Assembly: GCF_001854475.1 (NCBI RefSeq)
Contig: NZ_MNAN01000034.1
Coordinates: 197,698 to 261,697, forward strand
Origin: Pseudoalteromonas byunsanensis
GTDB taxonomy: Bacteria > Pseudomonadota > Gammaproteobacteria > Enterobacterales > Alteromonadaceae
Direction: 5' to 3'
Length of the DNA: 64,000 nucleotides
The position numbers and the translations under genes are program-made. Positions within the stretch are counted from its first letter, which is position 1. Each line of letters opens with the position of its first letter. Of the stretch, positions 1-9,420 are shown in pieces. The notes under the pieces were generated by a model. It searched no databases. It saw only the letters and a program-made list of their open reading frames with translations, and had not been told where the DNA came from.

Positions 1-2595
1 GTAGATGAAAGCAGCTCAGGCGCCATTCAGTGTGCCGGTGGCAACCCGCGTTTCAACAGCTTAACTGTTGATGGTATGCGCATGAACGATAACTTTGGTT
101 TGAACAGCAATGGTTACCCTACAGAGCGTATGCCATTCTCGTTTGACTCAATCGCTCAAGTAGCTGTAGAGCTTGCCCCATTTGATGTTCAGTACGGTGG
201 TTTCACTTCTTGTAACATCAATGCTGTAACAAAGTCTGGTACAAACGAATTGACCGGTGGCGTATTCTTCGACTACACCAATGATTCACTTTCTGGTGAC
301 GAAATTGATGGCCAGAAACAAAATATAGGCAACTACACTGAGAAACGATACGGCTTCAACTTCGGTATGCCACTGGTTGAAGACACTCTATTCTTATTCA
401 CCAGCTATGAGAAATTAGAAGGTTCTGAAATCTTCGAATATACCCCATACGCAAACGGTAAAATCTCAAAAGCTGATATCGATGAAATTGTCGCGATTAC
501 GAAAGATCTTTATGGCTATGATGCTGGCTCTATGCTGCCAAGTATGCCTGTAGAAGACGAAAAGCTACTCATAAAGCTAGACTGGAACATCAACGAAGAC
601 CACCGTGCAAGCTTTGTATATAACTACAACGATGGTTTCTCATTGTCGCAATCTGATGCAGGTTCTGACAGGTTGTCTCTATCAAACCACTTCTACGAGC
701 GTGGTGCTGAACTACAGTCATTCGTAACTTCAATTTACTCTGACTGGAGCGACGTATTTACAACTGAAGTACGCGTTGGCTACTCAGAGCTAGACAATCG
801 TCAAATATCTTTAGACCGTGCGTCAGGATTTGGTGAATTCCAAGTTCGAGTAAATGACGTAAACGTATACCTAGGTCCTGATGATTCTCGCCAAGCGAAC
901 AAGTTAAAATACGACAACCTATCTCTTAAATTCGCAGGTACCTATTACCTCGATGACCACGAGCTTTATTTTGGTTATGAGCGCGAAGAGTTAGACGTTT
1001 TCAACATGTTCGTACAGCACAATGAAGGTGAGCACCGCTTTGGTAGCATTGATGCACTGCGTGATGGAGTTGCACGTGTTTACTACGGTAACGCATCATC
1101 TCATAACCCAGCTGATGCAGCGGGTGAGTTTAAGTATGCTTTAAACACGCTTTACTTCCAAGACAAGTTTGACCTTATCGATTATGACATGACCATCACA
1201 GCAGGTCTTCGTTATGATTGGTATACAAGTGATGATGTACCAGCTCACAATCCAAACTTTGAAGAGCGTTTTGGTTTCTCAAACCAGCAAAATCTTGACG
1301 GTGTTGACCTACTACAACCGCGTTTAGGCATTAACTGGGTATATAACGATCAGTTAGAGCTGCGTGGTGGTATTGGTCTGTATTCTGGCGGCAACCCGAA
1401 CGTTTGGATCTCAAACAGCTACTCAAACGACGGTATTCGTAATATTCAAGAAAGTGCACGTGATGTTCAGCTACTAGGTCCCGATGCAGTTGCATTCGTA
1501 GACGGTGGTAAACCAGGCTATGCGATTCCACAGTCTCTATATGATGCAATCAGTACAGGTAGCGTTGATGATAGCACTAACGTAACTGACCCTAATTTTG
1601 AAATTCCATCTGAGTGGAAGTTCTCATTGGGTGCAACTTACATCACTGAGTCAGACTATGTATTCACAGCTGATTACTTGTACACAGACAAGCAAGATTC
1701 TGCGATCATCAAGAATATTACTCTAGCAACTGACGAAACTGCACCAGATGGTCGTCCGATTTACAATGATTCATTGCACTCACGTGAATCAGACTTAATG
1801 CTAACTAACGTCACTGGTGATGATGGCTACAGTCATGTATTGTCATTCGGCATGAATAAGTCATTCAACAATGGTATTGACCTTGCCCTGTCTTATGCAT
1901 ACACCGTGTCGCAAGATGTACACCCAATGGACAGCTCTGTTGCGTTCTCTAACTTCCATAGAATCGCAGCGTATGATCCGCAAAACCCAGGTGTATCTAG
2001 ATCAGACTACGAAGTGCCTCACCGTGCGACTATGTCGTTATCGTACAGTCATGAGTTATTTGACGGCCTCGACACTAAGTTCAGTCTATTTGGTCAAGCA
2101 AGCGTAACAACCCCTTACTCTTACACGTTTGAAGGTCAACGTTCTAGCATGTTCGGTTATGCAGACGACAACCGCGACTTGTTATACGTACCAAATGCTG
2201 AGGACGGACACGTTGTATATGGCGAAGAGTTCGACAAAGCAGGATTTGACGCTTGGGTTGAGCGTGAAGGCTTAAAGCGCGGTCATATCCAAGGTCGTAA
2301 CTCACAAGAAGGTGAATGGTGGGTAACGTTCGACCTTAAAGTTGAACAAGAGTTTGGTGGCTTTGCCGAAGGTCATAAAGGCTCAGCATTCTTCGTGATT
2401 AAGAATGTAGGTAATTTATTGAACGATGATTGGGGTACATTAGAAACAGGTAACTCAATGCAAAACGCGGTAACAGCATCAATCAATAACAGAGGCCAGT
2501 ATGTTTTTGAGAAATTCAATAACCCATCTGGTACTGACTTTGAAATAAAGCCTTCGTTATACGAAATTCGCTTTGGTGTTAAATATAACTTCTAA
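1..2595 (+). CDS. TonB-dependent receptor, Oar-like (5' truncated by window edge)
   Basis: The frame is open from base 1, so the gene starts outside the window; 864 residues are visible. The first residues line up with about residue 165 of the next gene (shared NSLTVDG, then INAVTKSG in the plug), so roughly 165-190 N-terminal residues, including signal peptide and carboxypeptidase-regulatory-like domain, should lie to the left. The remainder is plug end plus a large outer-membrane beta-barrel ending in phenylalanine (KYNF), the usual last residue of outer-membrane proteins. Role: TonB/ExbBD-energised import of a large ligand; Oar-like members in marine Alteromonadales are often associated with peptide or protein use, but the ligand is not readable here. 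It carries Cys in AIQCAGGN and FTSCNINA that its neighbour lacks, perhaps a disulfide. A strong hairpin follows, so it is probably transcribed separately from the next receptor. Confidence 0.9.
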   Translation, partial: VDESSSGAIQCAGGNPRFNSLTVDGMRMNDNFGLNSNGYPTERMPFSFDSIAQVAVELAPFDVQYGGFTSCNINAVTKSGTNELTGGVFFDYTNDSLSGDEIDGQKQNIGNYTEKRYGFNFGMPLVEDTLFLFTSYEKLEGSEIFEYTPYANGKISKADIDEIVAITKDLYGYDAGSMLPSMPVEDEKLLIKLDWNINEDHRASFVYNYNDGFSLSQSDAGSDRLSLSNHFYERGAELQSFVTSIYSDWSDVFTTEVRVGYSELDNRQISLDRASGFGEFQVRVNDVNVYLGPDDSRQANKLKYDNLSLKFAGTYYLDDHELYFGYEREELDVFNMFVQHNEGEHRFGSIDALRDGVARVYYGNASSHNPADAAGEFKYALNTLYFQDKFDLIDYDMTITAGLRYDWYTSDDVPAHNPNFEERFGFSNQQNLDGVDLLQPRLGINWVYNDQLELRGGIGLYSGGNPNVWISNSYSNDGIRNIQESARDVQLLGPDAVAFVDGGKPGYAIPQSLYDAISTGSVDDSTNVTDPNFEIPSEWKFSLGATYITESDYVFTADYLYTDKQDSAIIKNITLATDETAPDGRPIYNDSLHSRESDLMLTNVTGDDGYSHVLSFGMNKSFNNGIDLALSYAYTVSQDVHPMDSSVAFSNFHRIAAYDPQNPGVSRSDYEVPHRATMSLSYSHELFDGLDTKFSLFGQASVTTPYSYTFEGQRSSMFGYADDNRDLLYVPNAEDGHVVYGEEFDKAGFDAWVEREGLKRGHIQGRNSQEGEWWVTFDLKVEQEFGGFAEGHKGSAFFVIKNVGNLLNDDWGTLETGNSMQNAVTASINNRGQYVFEKFNNPSGTDFEIKPSLYEIRFGVKYNF

Positions 2596-2633
2596 GCAGT
2601 AAATCCTATCGATTGAATTTTTAACACACTAAT

Positions 2634-2673
2634 AAACACGGTTAGCCTCCAAATTGGAGCTAATCGTGTTTTG
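2634..2673 (+). terminator. Rho-independent terminator after first TonB receptor
   Basis: Long hairpin just downstream of the stop: an arm running AACACG, GTTAGC, CTCCAA pairs with TTGGAG, CTAAT, CGTGTT, with almost no loop, followed by a TTTT-rich stretch. Seen directly; function inferred from shape and position. Confidence 0.75.
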
Positions 2674-2802
2674 TTGTGATTAATATGCAGCAATTGATAG
2701 GTACAATAGTTTTACGGCTAAATATTTGTATGTTCAGGGACGCATCGATTTAGCTTTTATTAATTGAAATCAACATAACCTAAACACACGGGAAACAACA
2801 CA

Positions 2803-5800
2803 ATGAAAAACGTTCGCTTAACTAGAGTGGCAGGCGCTTTAGCATTAGCTCTTGGCGTATCAGCAAGCGCATTCGCTTCTGACACTTCATCAGCAATGCG
2901 TGGTAAAATCACTACTCCAACAGGTGATGCAGCCGCTAACGTTAAAGTTACTGTTATTCACGAGCCTACAGGCACTGTAAGCACTTTCACAACTAACGAC
3001 TCTGGTGCGTTCATCGCAAAAGGTCTTCGTGTAGGTGGTCCTTACCGCGTAGTAATTGATTCAGACAAATATTCTGACGCGCAACTAGACAACATCTTCC
3101 TAGAGCTAGGCGACACGCACCGTATCATTAACCAGTTAGAGCCACTACAACAAGTAGAAAAAATTGAAGTTACTGGTTATAAAATCGTACAACAAGCTGG
3201 CGGTTCAAACAGCGTATTCGGTGCTGACACAATTGAAAATGCACCAAGCTTTAATAACGATATTAAAGATGTAGCGCGTATCAACCCACTAGCAAGCATT
3301 AACGGTGATGGCGAATTAACTATTGCAGGTAACAACCCACGTAGTAACAGCCTAACAGTTGATGGCATCGGTCAAAACGATGACTTTGGTCTTGCAAAAG
3401 GTGGTTACCCGACTGTTCAGCCGCCTGTAGCACTTGATGCGATTGAACAAATTTCAGTTGACGCTTCGCCTTTCTCTGCGAAAAAAGGCAACTTTGGCGG
3501 CGGTACAATCAACGCAGTTACTAAGTCAGGTTCTAACGAGTACACTTTCACAGGTTTTTATGAGCACAGCTCACCAAGCCTTGGTGGTAAAGTAGAAAAC
3601 ATGGAACAGGTTTTTGACGACCGTGATCCAGTGCTAGATGCAGATGGACACAGAACGTATTCATCAAACAAAGTTGCGACTGAAGTTACTGAAAAGCGTT
3701 TAGGTTTCAGCACCGGTGGCGCAATCATCAAAGACGAGCTTTTCTACTTCGTTAACTACAACGCTTGGAGAAAAGAAAAAGAGCTAGGTTACGGCTTTGC
3801 AGGCTCTGGCGCTGATAAAGAATTCGTTGCAAGCCAAGCTGATTATGACCAATTCATTACCACTTTGAATGACGTTTACGGTATTCAAGACACGGTAGGT
3901 GGCAATCCAGATGACAGCAGTGATAGTGTACTTGTAAAACTAAGCTGGAACATCAACGATGCACACCGTGCTGACTTTACTTATCAGTGGCAAAATGAAG
4001 AAGAAGTAAAAGACTTCCAAGAAGACGATAACGTTACCGTGCAAATGCAGTCGAGTCTTTATACAATGACCACTAAGTTCAACAACTTTGCAACTAAGAT
4101 TTACTCTGATTGGTCTGATGACTTCACCACTGAATTTGGCATTGCGTACAAAGATGTTAGCAACACCAGTGTCACTAACTCTGACCTTGGTGAAATCAGC
4201 GTATATCTCGATGGTGGTCGTGGTGCCGGATTCCAATTCGGTTCAACTGAATTCCGCCACAATAACGTTGGTGAAACCGAAACTTTAGAATTAACGTTCG
4301 ATGCAACTTACTTGCTTGGTGAACACGAAATAGGTTTTGGTGCTCAGTATAAAGACTTACGTCTATATAACCTATTTGCAGAAAACTCAAAAGGCTCTTG
4401 GACATTCGGCAGCCTTGAAGATTTCGCAAATAAAAAGCTACACATTAGCCGTGATGATTATCGTTTTTCTTACGGAAATGCGTACACCAATGACGCCAAC
4501 GATATGGCTTATGACTCAACACGCAACCAATTTGCACTTTACGTTGAAGATAAGTTCTACCCAACTGATGATTTAGAAGTAACAGCAGGTCTTCGTTATG
4601 AGCGTTTATCTTCAAGCGATGAAGCTCAACTAAACCAAAACTTCCTAAACACCTATGGTTACTCAAACACTGAAAACCTAGATGGCTTAGACATCATCTT
4701 GCCACGTGTTGGATTTAAGTACTATGCTACAGAGTCATTAACTATTAATGGTGGTATTGGTCGTTTCCAAGGTGGTATTCCTAACGTTTGGTATAACGCA
4801 CCGTTCCAAAATGACGGTATTACCTACGTAACTGCACCACAAAATGCAATCAATGATTACTTTGCCGGTGTTGAGCAAGTAGATATCACTCGTGTTCCAG
4901 ATGAAATCAAAGGTTCACTGGTACAAGGTGCTGGTAGCACAAACTACACAGATCCTAACTTCGAGTTACCTTCAAGCGTACGTGCACAGGTAGGTTTTGA
5001 GTATGATTTCGACTCTGAGCTACTAGGCGATGGCTACAAGTGGACAGCTGAACTTGCTTATCACAAGAAAGAAAACGAAGCTGTATGGCGCAATACTGCA
5101 ATTACACCAGTAGGCACATCTGCGACGGGTCGTGTTATCTATGAAAGCATCTACGAAGATAACTTAAAAGATAACTTCGACATTATGATGACTAACTCAA
5201 AAGAGAATGGTCGCTCAGTTATCTTTAGTACGTCACTTGCTAAAGAGTTTGAAAACGGTTTATACGTTTCAGCAAGCTACACACACCAAGACGTTGAAGA
5301 TGTAAACCCAGGTAGCTCATCACGTGCACAAAGTAACTACCAATATGCGACTGTGCACAGCCGTAACGTAGATTTAGTAGGCCGTGGTCACTATGAAGTT
5401 GAGCACAACTTCAAACTTACTATGAGCTACAACACTGAGTTTTTCGATGGCTATGCGTCTAAGTTCAACGTGTTCTTTGAGCGTCGTTCAGGTCGTCCAT
5501 TTAGCTATACAATGGGCTCATACCGTGATGGTGACCTAGGTGATACTCGTGACTTTAACAGCACATCTGCTTATTTAGCTTATATTCCATCTGGTGCTAA
5601 TGATGCGAATGTAAACTGGGATGAGTCTAGTCTTTCTTGGGCGGAACTAGAGACGCTACTAAACCGTGCTGGTATTTCTGAGCGTGGCCAGTTACTTGAC
5701 CGTAACACTGGCACACAACCTTGGGTCACCACTATGGATGTCAGCTTCAAGCAAGAAATCCCAGGTTTCTACAAAGACCACAAAGGTGAGTTCTACGTCA

Positions 5801-6015
5801 TGATTGAGAACTTCGCTAACCTGCTAAACAGTGATTGGGGTGTAGAGAAGAAACTTCGTTTCTCAGACCAAGCTGTTTATGACTTTGGTGGATTAGATGA
5901 TAACGGTAAACTTATCATTGAACCTCGTTACAACGGCGCAGACGTTCGTAACTACACTGAGATCAGCGAAGCATCAGCGTGGAGAGCGAAAATCGGTATC
6001 CGTTACACGTTCTAA
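2803..6015 (+). CDS. TonB-dependent receptor, Oar-like, with carboxypeptidase-regulatory-like N-terminal domain
   Basis: A 1070-residue outer-membrane receptor. Residues 1-25 form a signal peptide with an ASAFA cleavage context. About residues 32-115 form a carboxypeptidase-regulatory/Oar-type beta-sandwich, followed by a TonB-box-like KIEVTG near 120, a plug (about 130-240) and a long beta-barrel ending GIRYTF. This order is typical of Oar-like receptors, which are longer than siderophore receptors (650-800 residues). It is clearly paralogous to the truncated receptor just upstream (shared SLTVDG, INAVTKSG, SWNIN, LRYE motifs), so a tandem duplication is likely. The 207-bp gap contains the upstream terminator and no gene. 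The ATG at 2803 is chosen because it opens directly into the signal peptide; the ribosome-binding site is weak. Substrate unknown; peptides or other oligomers are an inference from the family. Confidence 0.92.
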   Translation: MKNVRLTRVAGALALALGVSASAFASDTSSAMRGKITTPTGDAAANVKVTVIHEPTGTVSTFTTNDSGAFIAKGLRVGGPYRVVIDSDKYSDAQLDNIFLELGDTHRIINQLEPLQQVEKIEVTGYKIVQQAGGSNSVFGADTIENAPSFNNDIKDVARINPLASINGDGELTIAGNNPRSNSLTVDGIGQNDDFGLAKGGYPTVQPPVALDAIEQISVDASPFSAKKGNFGGGTINAVTKSGSNEYTFTGFYEHSSPSLGGKVENMEQVFDDRDPVLDADGHRTYSSNKVATEVTEKRLGFSTGGAIIKDELFYFVNYNAWRKEKELGYGFAGSGADKEFVASQADYDQFITTLNDVYGIQDTVGGNPDDSSDSVLVKLSWNINDAHRADFTYQWQNEEEVKDFQEDDNVTVQMQSSLYTMTTKFNNFATKIYSDWSDDFTTEFGIAYKDVSNTSVTNSDLGEISVYLDGGRGAGFQFGSTEFRHNNVGETETLELTFDATYLLGEHEIGFGAQYKDLRLYNLFAENSKGSWTFGSLEDFANKKLHISRDDYRFSYGNAYTNDANDMAYDSTRNQFALYVEDKFYPTDDLEVTAGLRYERLSSSDEAQLNQNFLNTYGYSNTENLDGLDIILPRVGFKYYATESLTINGGIGRFQGGIPNVWYNAPFQNDGITYVTAPQNAINDYFAGVEQVDITRVPDEIKGSLVQGAGSTNYTDPNFELPSSVRAQVGFEYDFDSELLGDGYKWTAELAYHKKENEAVWRNTAITPVGTSATGRVIYESIYEDNLKDNFDIMMTNSKENGRSVIFSTSLAKEFENGLYVSASYTHQDVEDVNPGSSSRAQSNYQYATVHSRNVDLVGRGHYEVEHNFKLTMSYNTEFFDGYASKFNVFFERRSGRPFSYTMGSYRDGDLGDTRDFNSTSAYLAYIPSGANDANVNWDESSLSWAELETLLNRAGISERGQLLDRNTGTQPWVTTMDVSFKQEIPGFYKDHKGEFYVMIENFANLLNSDWGVEKKLRFSDQAVYDFGGLDDNGKLIIEPRYNGADVRNYTEISEASAWRAKIGIRYTF

Positions 6016-6041
6016 TCACTCTTTGATTAGCGCATAAATTT

Positions 6042-6068
6042 AAAAGGCCAACATAATGTTGGCCTTTT
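6042..6068 (+). terminator. Rho-independent terminator after second TonB receptor
   Basis: AAAAGGCCAACA pairs with TGTTGGCCTTTT across a three-base loop, ending in a T run, 27 bp after the stop codon. Textbook intrinsic terminator. Between here and 6298 (about 230 bp) I see no gene. Confidence 0.85.
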
Positions 6069-6298
6069 TGTTGAGCTTTATATCTACCTACCCGCAACTA
6101 GGCTGAGGCATATTGCGACAACACCTTTTTTGTAAATCAGCTAAAAATTAAGCTTAATCTGTTTTTATTGTGCCAACCTAAACCATTGCCCATCAATAAC
6201 AGCCTAATAAACATGAACTATTTGTTAGTTACAGCTCTTAAAATCAAATAAAAAGTGTTATAAGCTCATCGTCATTAATAGTGCCAAAAGGACACAGC

Positions 6299-6736
6299 AT
6301 GAACTATTATGCGAACAAACTTACCTATATTTGTTTATTGTTTTCTCTAGTATTTCTCGTAACCTTCGATTTAATTCTGACGCCCTTTTTTGGCAGCGGT
6401 ATTAATTATCAAGACTCTTCTGAGTTGCTCACGATCAGTATGCCATTTTTGTTTAACTGCGCTGGTGCTTTGTGTTTAGCGATGTTCTTGGCTGGAAGTT
6501 TGAAAGCTTCTAAGCGGCGCTACCGACAATATATGAATATCTGCTCAATGAGTATTGTGGTTTATTCGCTTGTTGTATCAACTATTTTTGCTTTTGGATT
6601 AAGAGACAAAATTACCGGGTTTTCTCTAGATGGGTTTTGGTATGACTACGCTCCTTTAAGCAGTTTATATTTAAACTTCTTGCTCATCATTTTATTGTAT
6701 TGGGTATTTAGGTTTAGCGCTCCCAATGAGAAATAA
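6299..6736 (+). CDS. Small four-helix membrane protein, unknown
   Basis: About 145 residues with four hydrophobic segments: near residues 5-25 (ICLLFSLVFLVTF), 45-65, 80-103 and 118-137. Almost no soluble part, so it is an inner-membrane protein with short loops; the C-terminus has basic residues. I do not recognise the family. A GTG six codons upstream could extend it, but the ATG at 6299 has AAAGGA seven to eight bases before it and is preferred. It stands alone between the receptor terminator and the convergent marR-type gene, with a hairpin at 6770-6796 after it. No partner gene suggests a function. Confidence 0.6.
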   Translation: MNYYANKLTYICLLFSLVFLVTFDLILTPFFGSGINYQDSSELLTISMPFLFNCAGALCLAMFLAGSLKASKRRYRQYMNICSMSIVVYSLVVSTIFAFGLRDKITGFSLDGFWYDYAPLSSLYLNFLLIILLYWVFRFSAPNEK

Positions 6737-6769
6737 GCCATCACTCACTGTGATCTGATTAAGACTCTA

Positions 6770-6796
6770 GGGCTGGTGTTATACATCAGCCCGTTT
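6770..6796. terminator. Hairpin between convergent genes
   Basis: GGGCTG pairs with CAGCCC around an inner TGT/ACA step, followed by GTTT on the plus strand. It lies between the membrane-protein gene and the convergent MarR gene, so it probably terminates the plus-strand transcript. Confidence 0.5.
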
Positions 6797-6863
6797 CAAC
6801 CTTAAATTGGTTTACTTCTTACTTACACCCTCTTTGCTAATTTAAATGACACAGTAACTGAGC

Positions 6864-7298
6864 TTATTGCTTATCAACTTGCTGCTCTATTTTATCCATA
6901 ACATGTCTCAACATATGTTTTTCATCATCTGATAGCTCAACTAATAATCCTTGCTCCCACTCTAGTGCTTTTGGTGAAAGCTTTGCATAAAGCACATCAC
7001 CGTCTTTGGTTAAGCTCAGTAACTTAGCACGTTTATCATTAGGGTCAGCGCAAAGTTCAATAAGCTGTTTGTCGGTAAGCTGCTTAACAGCTCGCGACAT
7101 GGTGGATTTATCAATCTCAGCCAAATCACATAACTGCTTTGCAGAGCACTGCTTTTGCTGCGCCAAATGCGCAATCACGCGCCACTGTGGCACGGTTAAC
7201 CCAGCCTGCTCAAAGTAAACCTCTGAAAAAGCGGCGCTTACTTTATTTGCCAGCTTCACCAGTCTATAAGGTAAAAATTCGTCTATTTTTAGTGACAT
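6864..7298 (-). CDS. MarR-family transcriptional regulator, likely repressor of the divergent homogentisate genes
   Basis: About 144 residues, normal MarR size, with the winged-helix core: PQWRVIAHLAQQ, then CSAKQLCDLAEIDKSTMSRAVKQL (recognition helix) and the wing around DPNDKRAKLLSLTKDG, whose D-x-R pattern is conserved in MarR proteins. The C-terminal helix supplies the dimer interface. A TTG three codons upstream is possible, but the ATG at 7298 is the better start. It is transcribed away from hmgA with a shared 127-bp intergenic region that holds a perfect 9+9 palindrome overlapping the hmgA promoter; MarR dimers bind this kind of site. I infer it represses hmgA, and perhaps itself, and responds to an aromatic intermediate. 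Other MarR-controlled genes elsewhere cannot be excluded. Confidence 0.85.
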   Translation of the reverse strand: MSLKIDEFLPYRLVKLANKVSAAFSEVYFEQAGLTVPQWRVIAHLAQQKQCSAKQLCDLAEIDKSTMSRAVKQLTDKQLIELCADPNDKRAKLLSLTKDGDVLYAKLSPKALEWEQGLLVELSDDEKHMLRHVMDKIEQQVDKQ

Positions 7299-7368
7299 CT
7301 CACTCAACTCTTAGCTATACGCCATACACGCGTAAACAATTATATACAAAAGGATCATTGAAAGACAC

Positions 7369-7397
7369 TTGATAATACTCTCACATGAGAGTATCTT
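7369..7397 (+). promoter_or_regulatory. hmgA promoter with embedded MarR-type operator palindrome
   Basis: A -35-like TTGATA at 7369-7374 and a -10-like TATCTT at 7392-7397 are separated by 17 bp. The spacer and -10 are occupied by a perfect inverted repeat at 7375-7394 (ATACTCTCA, two-base spacer CA, TGAGAGTAT). A repressor bound there would block polymerase. The divergent MarR gene is the obvious candidate regulator. The ribosome-binding site AAGGAG follows at 7411. Confidence 0.65.
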
Positions 7398-7425
7398 AAA
7401 CACATCTACTAAGGAGTCAAAAATT

Positions 7426-8721
7426 ATGAGCAACGAATTTCAATACCTAACAGGCTTTGGTAATGAGTTTGAAACCGAAGCATTACCTGGCGCATTACCA
7501 ATTGGCCAGTTTTCTCCACAAAAAGTAAAATATGATTTGTATGCGGAGCAATATAACACCACAGCGTTTACAGCGCCGCGTGCAGACAATCGCAGAAACT
7601 GGTTCTACCGTATTCGTCCATCTGTAGTACAAGGCGACTATCAAGCGATGGACAATGGTCTATTACGCACAGCACCAATTACTGAAGTACCAACACCACC
7701 AACTATGTTGCGGTGGAACCCTATCGAAATCCCAGCTGAAAAAACGGATTTCATTGATGGCCTTGTAACTATGGCTGCCAACGGCAGTGCCAATGGTCAA
7801 GCGGGCATCGGTATTCATGTATATGTTGCAAACGCTTCAATGGAAGGTCGCTACTTCTACAACGCTGATGGCGAGTTATTATTTGTACCTCAACAGGGTG
7901 AACTCGTGCTACACACTGAGTGTGGTAAATTAGCACTTCGCCCAGGTGAAATCGCGGTTATTCCACGTGGTATTAAATTCTCAGTTGAACTTATCAGCGA
8001 GCAAGTACGTGGTTATATCTGTGAAAACTACGGTCACCCGCTTATTCTTCCTGAGCGTGGACCAGTTGGTGCTAACGGCTATACCAACGAGCGTGATTTC
8101 CAATACCCTGTTGCTGCATTTGAAGACAAAGAAGGCGACTTTGAACTAGTTGCTAAGTTCAATGGTAACCTATTCCGCTGCGATATCGGTCACTCGCCAC
8201 TGGATGTGGTTGCTTGGACAGGTAACAGCGCACCTTACAAATATGACTTAGCGCGTTTCAACGTAATGAACACGGTAAGCTTTGACCACCCAGATCCGTC
8301 AATCTTTACCGTACTTACATCACCATCAGGTACTGCTGGTGTAGCAAACGTTGACTTTGTGATCTTCCCACCACGTTGGATGGTGGCAGAAGATACCTTC
8401 CGCCCACCATATTATCACCGTAATATTATGAGTGAGTTCATGGGCTTGATTGAAGGTGTATACGATGCTAAAGAACACGGCTTTGTACCAGGTGGCATGA
8501 GCTTACACAACTGTATGTCTCCACATGGTCCAGAGGCTGACGTATTTGAGAAAGCATCAAATGCTGAGTTGGAACCACAACGCTATGAAAACACACTCGC
8601 GTTTATGTTTGAATCTCGCTACGTTATTTCTCCGACAAAGTATGCCCTTGAGGGTAAAGAACGTCAGCCAAATTACCTAGATTGTTGGAAAGGTATTAAA
8701 AAATACTACAAAGGCGCGTAA
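7426..8721 (+). CDS. hmgA: Homogentisate 1,2-dioxygenase
   Basis: Opens the aromatic ring of homogentisate to maleylacetoacetate in the tyrosine/phenylalanine degradation pathway; cytoplasmic, Fe(II)-dependent. The 431-residue length is the family norm. It carries the iron ligands His331 and Glu337 ([10 protein letters not shown]) and His367 ([10 protein letters not shown]), and the active-site His288 (DHPDPSIF); each is exactly four less than the human enzyme numbering (335, 341, 371, 292). The ATG at 7426 is preceded by AAGGAG with nine-base spacing; upstream in-frame codons would run through the promoter. maiA follows after 70 bp with an intervening hairpin. Neither 4-hydroxyphenylpyruvate dioxygenase nor fumarylacetoacetase is in this window. 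Control is probably by the divergent MarR protein through the promoter palindrome. Confidence 0.97.
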   Translation: MSNEFQYLTGFGNEFETEALPGALPIGQFSPQKVKYDLYAEQYNTTAFTAPRADNRRNWFYRIRPSVVQGDYQAMDNGLLRTAPITEVPTPPTMLRWNPIEIPAEKTDFIDGLVTMAANGSANGQAGIGIHVYVANASMEGRYFYNADGELLFVPQQGELVLHTECGKLALRPGEIAVIPRGIKFSVELISEQVRGYICENYGHPLILPERGPVGANGYTNERDFQYPVAAFEDKEGDFELVAKFNGNLFRCDIGHSPLDVVAWTGNSAPYKYDLARFNVMNTVSFDHPDPSIFTVLTSPSGTAGVANVDFVIFPPRWMVAEDTFRPPYYHRNIMSEFMGLIEGVYDAKEHGFVPGGMSLHNCMSPHGPEADVFEKASNAELEPQRYENTLAFMFESRYVISPTKYALEGKERQPNYLDCWKGIKKYYKGA

Positions 8722-8745
8722 GCTAAGCCTAATGCACTATTTAAT

Positions 8746-8770
8746 AAGGCACTCACAATGAGTGCCTTTT
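8746..8770 (+). terminator. Rho-independent terminator between hmgA and maiA
   Basis: GGCACTCA (8748-8755) pairs perfectly with TGAGTGCC (8759-8766) around a CAA loop and is followed by TTTT. It ends 21 bp before the maiA start, so maiA is expressed either by read-through or from a promoter inside hmgA. Confidence 0.75.
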
Positions 8771-8791
8771 GTCGTGATTAAGGAACAACCA

Positions 8792-9418
8792 ATGAAACTG
8801 TATACTTATTTCCGCTCATCCGCAGCATACCGTGTGCGTATCGCACTTAATCTAAAAAATATTCCACATGAGTTAGTAGGCGTTAATCTACTTAAATCTG
8901 AGCAACAAGGCGAAAACTACACCGGTAAGAACCCACAAGGCTTGTTACCAGCACTGGAAACAGAGCAAGGTGTATTAGCCCAGTCTCTTGCTATCTTAGA
9001 GTGGCTAGAAGAAACCCACACAGACACTCCACTGTTGCCAAATGATCCATGGCAAAAGGCCCAAGTGCGTAATTTCTGCTACGCCATTGCCTGTGATATT
9101 CATCCAATTGACAACTTGCGTGTACTGAAGTACCTAAGCCAAGAGCTGCATGTGGACGATGAGCAGAAAAACACTTGGTATCGTCACTGGGTAATCGAAG
9201 GGTTCAAAAAGCTTGAGCTTATGCTAGGTGACTCACCATTTTGCTTTGGCGATAAGCCAACACTCGCTGATGTGTGTTTGGTACCACAGGTGTTTAATGC
9301 GCTTCGCTTTAAAGTCGATATGACGCCATTCCCTAAAATAGCCGCTATCTACGCGCACTGTAATGAAATGGCAGCATTTAGTGATGCTGCGCCAGAGAAT
9401 CAACCTGACGCGCAATAA
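8792..9418 (+). CDS. maiA: Maleylacetoacetate isomerase (zeta-class glutathione transferase)
   Basis: Isomerises maleylacetoacetate, the product of HmgA, to fumarylacetoacetate using glutathione as cofactor. The 208 residues have an N-terminal thioredoxin-like domain (YTYFRSSAAYRVRIALNLK, the zeta-class signature with Ser9 and Ser10 at the glutathione site) and a helical C-terminal domain. The position of the motif's cysteine in the human enzyme holds Ala here. NPQGLLPALE, with the cis-proline, and the QSLAILEWLEE glutathione-binding segment are present. The start at 8792 is chosen over an in-frame TTG upstream because it begins exactly at MKLYTYFRSS and follows AAGGAAC. It lies downstream of hmgA with a terminator between them. 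Confidence 0.93.
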   Translation: MKLYTYFRSSAAYRVRIALNLKNIPHELVGVNLLKSEQQGENYTGKNPQGLLPALETEQGVLAQSLAILEWLEETHTDTPLLPNDPWQKAQVRNFCYAIACDIHPIDNLRVLKYLSQELHVDDEQKNTWYRHWVIEGFKKLELMLGDSPFCFGDKPTLADVCLVPQVFNALRFKVDMTPFPKIAAIYAHCNEMAAFSDAAPENQPDAQ

Positions 9419-9420
9419 TT

